Part shown: piece by piece, positions 60,406 through 64,000 of the stretch | How positions within the stretch are numbered: the stretch's first letter is position 1 | Layout: each line of letters starts with the position of its first letter | Assembly (NCBI RefSeq): GCF_029227915.1 | Contig: NC_079885.1 | Coordinates: 2,728,001-2,792,000 of the forward strand | Origin: Hydractinia symbiolongicarpus | Lineage: Eukaryota > Cnidaria > Hydrozoa > Anthoathecata > Hydractiniidae | Length of the DNA: 64,000 nucleotides | Direction: 5' to 3' | Notes under the pieces: generated by a model | The model's database searches: none | What the model was told of the DNA's origin: nothing | The model's input: the letters and a program-made list of their open reading frames with translations, nothing else | Made by a program: the position numbers and the translations under genes

Positions 60406-63042
60406 GCGTCTCATCAAAAATGAAAACATTTTTGAAAACTACAAGTCTCATGCGTTTTAGTGGTGAAAAAAAAATTTAAAAAATCGTTCGGGAAATGAGT
60501 TTACTCCCTGGGTACTTTCTTTGTATACATTCGCCTATACGGGCCAAGCCCGGGATTTACGGGAAATCGCGGGTTTTCGTTTGCCGGCGATTAAACTACT
60601 TTCATTAAGCGTCTCATCAAAAATGAAAACTTTTCTGAAAACTACAAGTCTCATGGGCTTTAGTGGTGAAATAATAATTTAAAAAATCGTTCTGGAAATG
60701 AGTTTACTCCCTGGGTACTTTCTTTGTATACTTTCGCCTATACGGGCCAAGCCCGGGATTTACGGGAAATCGCGGGTTTTCGTTTGCCGGCGATTAAACT
60801 ACTTTCATTAAGCGTCTCATCAAAAATAAAAACATTTCTGAAAACTACAAGTCTCATGGGCTTTAGTGGTGAAATAATAATTTAAAAAATCGTTCAGGAA
60901 ATGAGTTTACTCACAGGGTACTTTCTTTGAATACATTCGACTATACGGGCCAAGCCCGGGATTTACAGGAAATGGCGGGTTTTCGTTTGCCAGCGATTAA
61001 ACCTCTTTAATTAAGCGTCTCATCAAAAATGATAACATTTTTGAAAACTACAAGTCTCATGCGTTTTAGTGGTGAAAAAAAAATTTAAAAAATCGTTCGG
61101 GAAATGAGTTTACTCCCTGGGTACTTTCTTTGTATACATTCGCCTATACGGGCCAAGCCCGGGATTTACGGGAAATCGCGGGTTTTCGTTTGCCGGCGAT
61201 TAAACTACTTTCATTAAGCGTCTCATCAAAAATGAAAACATTTCTGAAAACTACAAGTCTCATGGGCTTTAGTGGTGAAATAATAATTTAAAAAATCGTT
61301 CGGGAAATGAGTTTACTCCCTGGGTACTTTCTTTGTATACATTCGCCTATACGGGCCAAGCCCGGGATTTACGGGAAATCGCGGGATTTCGTTTGCCGGC
61401 GATTAAACCTCTTTCATTAAGCGTCTCATCAAAAACGAAAATATTTTTGAAAACTGCAAGTTTCATGCGTTTTAGTGGTGATAAGATAATTTAAAAAATC
61501 GTTTTGGAAATGAGTTTACTCACAGGGTACTTTCTTTGTATACATTCGCCTATACGGGCCAAGCCCGGGATTTACGGGAAATCGCGGGTTTTCGTTTGCC
61601 GGCGATTAAGCCACTTTCATTAAGCGTCTCATCAAAAATGAAAACATTTCTAAAAACTACAAGTCTCATGCGTTTTAGTGGTGAAAAAATAATTTAAAAA
61701 ATAGTTCGGGAAATGGGTTTACTCCCTGGGTACTTTCTTTGTATACTTTTGACAATACGGGCCGAGTCCGGGACTTACGGGAAATCGCAGGTTTTTGTTT
61801 GCCGGCGATTAAACTTCTTTTATTCAGCGTCTTATCAAAAATGAAAACATTTTTGAAAACTACAAGTCTTATGCGTTTTAGTGGTGAAAAAATAATTTAA
61901 AAAATCGTTCTGGAAATGAGTTTACTCACAGGGTACTTTCTTTGAATACATTCGACTATACGGGCCAAGCCCAGGATTTACAGGAAATCGCGGGTTTTCG
62001 TTTGCCGTTGATTAAACCTCTTTCATTAAGCGTCTCATCAAAAATGAAAACATTTTTGAAAACTACAAGTCTCATGCGTTTTAGTGGTGAAAAAAAAATT
62101 TAAAAAATCGTACGGGAAATGAGTTTACTCCCTGGGTACTTTCTTTGTATACTTTTGACAATACGGGACGAGTCCGGGATTTACGGGAAATCGCAGGTTT
62201 TCGTTTGCCGGCGATTAAACTTCTTTTATTTAGCGTCTCATCAAAAATGAAAACATTTTTGAAAACTACAAGTCTTATGCGTTTTAGTGGTGAAAAAATA
62301 ATTTAAAAAATCGTTCTGGAAATGAGTTTACTCACAGGGTACTTTCTTTGAATACATTCGACTATGCAGGCCAAGCCCGGGATTTACAGGAAATCGCGGG
62401 TTTTGTTTGCCGGTGATTAAACCTCTTTCATTAAGCGTCTCATCAAAAATGAAAACATTTTTGAAAACTACAAGTCTCATGCGTTTTAGTGGTGAAAAAA
62501 AAATTTAAAAAATCGTACGGGAAATGAGTTTACTCCCTGGGTACTTTCTTTGTATACATTCGCCTATACGGGCCAAGCCCGGGATTTACGGGAAATCGCG
62601 GGATTTCGTTTGCCGGCAATTAAACCTATTTCATTAAGCGTCTCATCAAAAACGAAAACATTTTTGAAAACTGCAAGTCTCATGCGTTTTAGTGGTGAAA
62701 AGATAATTTAAAAAATCGTTTTGGAAATGAGTTTACTCACAGGGTACTTTCTTTGTACACATTCGCCTATACGGGCCAAGCCCGGGATTTACGGGAAATC
62801 GCGGGTTTTTGTTTGCCGGCGATTAAACCACTTTCATTAAGCGTCTCATCAAAAATGAAAACATTTCTGAAAACTACAAGTCTCATGGGCTTTAGTGGTG
62901 AAATAATAATTTAAAAAATCGTTCGGGAAATGAGTTTACTCCCTGGGTACTTTCTTTGTATACTTTTGACTATACGGCCGATTCCGAGATTTACGGGAAA
63001 TCGCAGGTTTTCGTTTGCCGGCGAATAAACTTCTTTTATTCA
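60406..63042 (+). repeat. 13-unit repeat, 2637 bp, copy 1
   Basis: AAAACTTTTCTG (60631 and 63268 at TTTTCTG) and AATGATAACATTTTT (61031 and 63668 at GATAAC) recur at exactly 2637 bp. The exchange lies in the shared stretch starting GCGTCTCATCAAAAATG. Confidence 0.87.
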
Positions 63043-64000
63043 GCGTCTCATCAAAAATGAAAACATTTTTGAAAACTACAAGTCTCATGCGTTTTAGTGA
63101 TGAAAAAAAAATTTAAAAAATCGTTCGGGAAATGAGTTTACTCCCTGGGTACTTTCTTTGTATACATTCGCCTATACGGGCCAAGCCCGGGATTTACGGG
63201 AAATCGCGGGTTTTCGTTTGCCGGCGATTAAACTACTTTCATTAAGCGTCTCATCAAAAATGAAAACTTTTCTGAAAACTACAAGTCTCATGGGCTTTAG
63301 TGGTGAAATAATAATTTAAAAAATCGTTCTGGAAATGAGTTTACTCCCTGGGTACTTTCTTTGTATACTTTCGCCTATACGGGCCAAGCCCGGGATTTAC
63401 GGAAAATCGCGGGTTTTCGTTTGCCGGCGATTAAACTACTTTCATTAAGCGTCTCATCAAAAATAAAAACATTTCTGAAAACTACAAGTCTCATGGGCTT
63501 TAGTGGTGAAATAATAATTTAAAAAATCGTTCGGGAAATGAGTTTACTCACAGGGTACTTTCTTTGAATACATTCGACTATACGGGCCAAGCCCGGGATT
63601 TACAGGAAATGGCGGGTTTTCGTTTGCCGGCGATTAAACCTCTTTCATTAAGCGTCTCATCAAAAATGATAACATTTTTAAAAACTACAAGTCTCATGCG
63701 TTTTAGTGGTGAAAAAAAAATTTAAAAAATCGTTCGGGAAATGAGTTTACTCCCTGGGTACTTTCTTTGTATACATTCGCCTATACGGGCCAAGCCCGGG
63801 ATTTACGGGAAATCGCGGGTTTTCGTTTGCCGGCGATTAAACTACTTTCATTAAGCGTCTCATCAAAAATGAAAACATTTCTGAAAACTACAAGTCTCAT
63901 GGGCTTTAGTGGTGAAATAATAATTTAAAAAATCGTTCGGGAAATGAGTTTACTCCCTGGGTACTTTCTTTGTATACATTCGCCTATACGGGCCAAGCCC
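63043..64000 (+). repeat. 13-unit repeat, copy 2, cut by window end
   Basis: The first five or so units match copy 1 with few changes, for example TTTTAGTGATG for TTTTAGTGGTG near 63096 and TACGGAAAATCG near 63400. The rest lies outside the window. Confidence 0.85.

Larger units (their letters stand above)
1..64000 (+). repeat. Satellite array, ~203-bp unit, about 315 head-to-tail copies
   Basis: The same unit recurs without interruption from the first to the last base. Nearly invariant landmarks (GTTTGCCGGCGATTAAAC, GTCTCATCAAAAATGAAAAC, TTTTAGTGGTGAAAA) return every 202-203 bp. All units point the same way except three short inverted pieces in domain 2. The consensus is about 38% GC (77 of 203 bases). 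No non-satellite DNA is visible, and both edges cut through the array. Known biology: arrays of this size and purity are typical of eukaryotic centromeric or pericentromeric heterochromatin; that role is inferred here. I do not recognise the family or species. Between the higher-order repeats listed separately I see only ordinary units of the same family and no genes. Confidence 0.98.

Noticed and set aside
1-64000. CRISPR array
   Set aside because: There are no short direct repeats separated by unique spacers. The entire 203 bp is repeated and variation is spread over the unit.
1-64000. Promoter-like TTGACT and TATACT/TATAC sequences in each unit
   Set aside because: They lie inside the satellite unit with no gene downstream, and the spacing is fixed by the repeat, not by function. 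In a eukaryotic satellite these bacterial-type boxes have no meaning.
1-64000. tRNA, rRNA or other structured RNA gene
   Set aside because: No cloverleaf with conserved tRNA loops and no rRNA-like segment was seen. The hairpins found are short dyads in the satellite.
1-64000. Telomere repeats or a ribosomal spacer
   Set aside because: No short telomeric motif in tandem and no rDNA-flanking features. The 203-bp unit continues to both ends of the window.

Overview
The whole 64 kb window is one uninterrupted head-to-tail satellite DNA array. The basic unit is about 203 bp, so roughly 315 copies lie end to end, and the array runs off both window edges. I found no protein-coding gene, RNA gene, transposon, CRISPR array or unique spacer. 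Open frames of 60-113 codons occur in nearly every unit, but they are accidental: 203 is not a multiple of three, so the frame shifts at each unit and runs into stops. The consensus unit is about 38% GC with a strongly uneven profile: a GC-rich core near unit positions 43-92 (about 60% GC) is followed by A/T-rich tracts. An array this long and pure suggests eukaryotic pericentromeric, centromeric or heterochromatic DNA. The sequence itself does not let me name the species or a known satellite family.

Layout. Domain 1 (about 1-17.35 kb) is a mosaic of 3- to 9-unit duplications marked by a subfamily with a distinctive GTGCAGAAATAATTTG segment. Its first kilobase is repeated about 14 kb downstream. 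Domain 2 (about 17.35-29 kb) holds broken units: three 96-bp half-units, four 76-bp mini-units, three copies of a 10-bp microdeletion and three copies of an inverted 126-bp partial unit that creates long palindromes. These were copied together by a 3553-bp duplication and a shortened third copy. Domain 3 (about 29-47.5 kb) has nested 2-, 4-, 5-, 7-, 9- and 11-unit duplications. Domain 4 (47541-59724) is two copies of a 6092-bp, 30-unit higher-order repeat at a constant offset, with no difference in anything I compared. Domain 5 (59.7-64 kb) continues with a 2637-bp, 13-unit repeat cut off by the window end.

What the array shows is its own evolution. Unit variants are combinations of a few sequence cassettes. 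Amplification occurred at many sizes, nearly always a whole number of units. Three unrelated duplications have their exchange point in the same short stretch around ATACGGGCC, at the start of a G-rich, hairpin-prone core. The unit also carries a dyad hairpin and a long-loop G-quadruplex pattern, so non-B DNA and recurrent recombination at one phase are the main leads here. All coordinates, counts and identities were read by eye and need computational confirmation.
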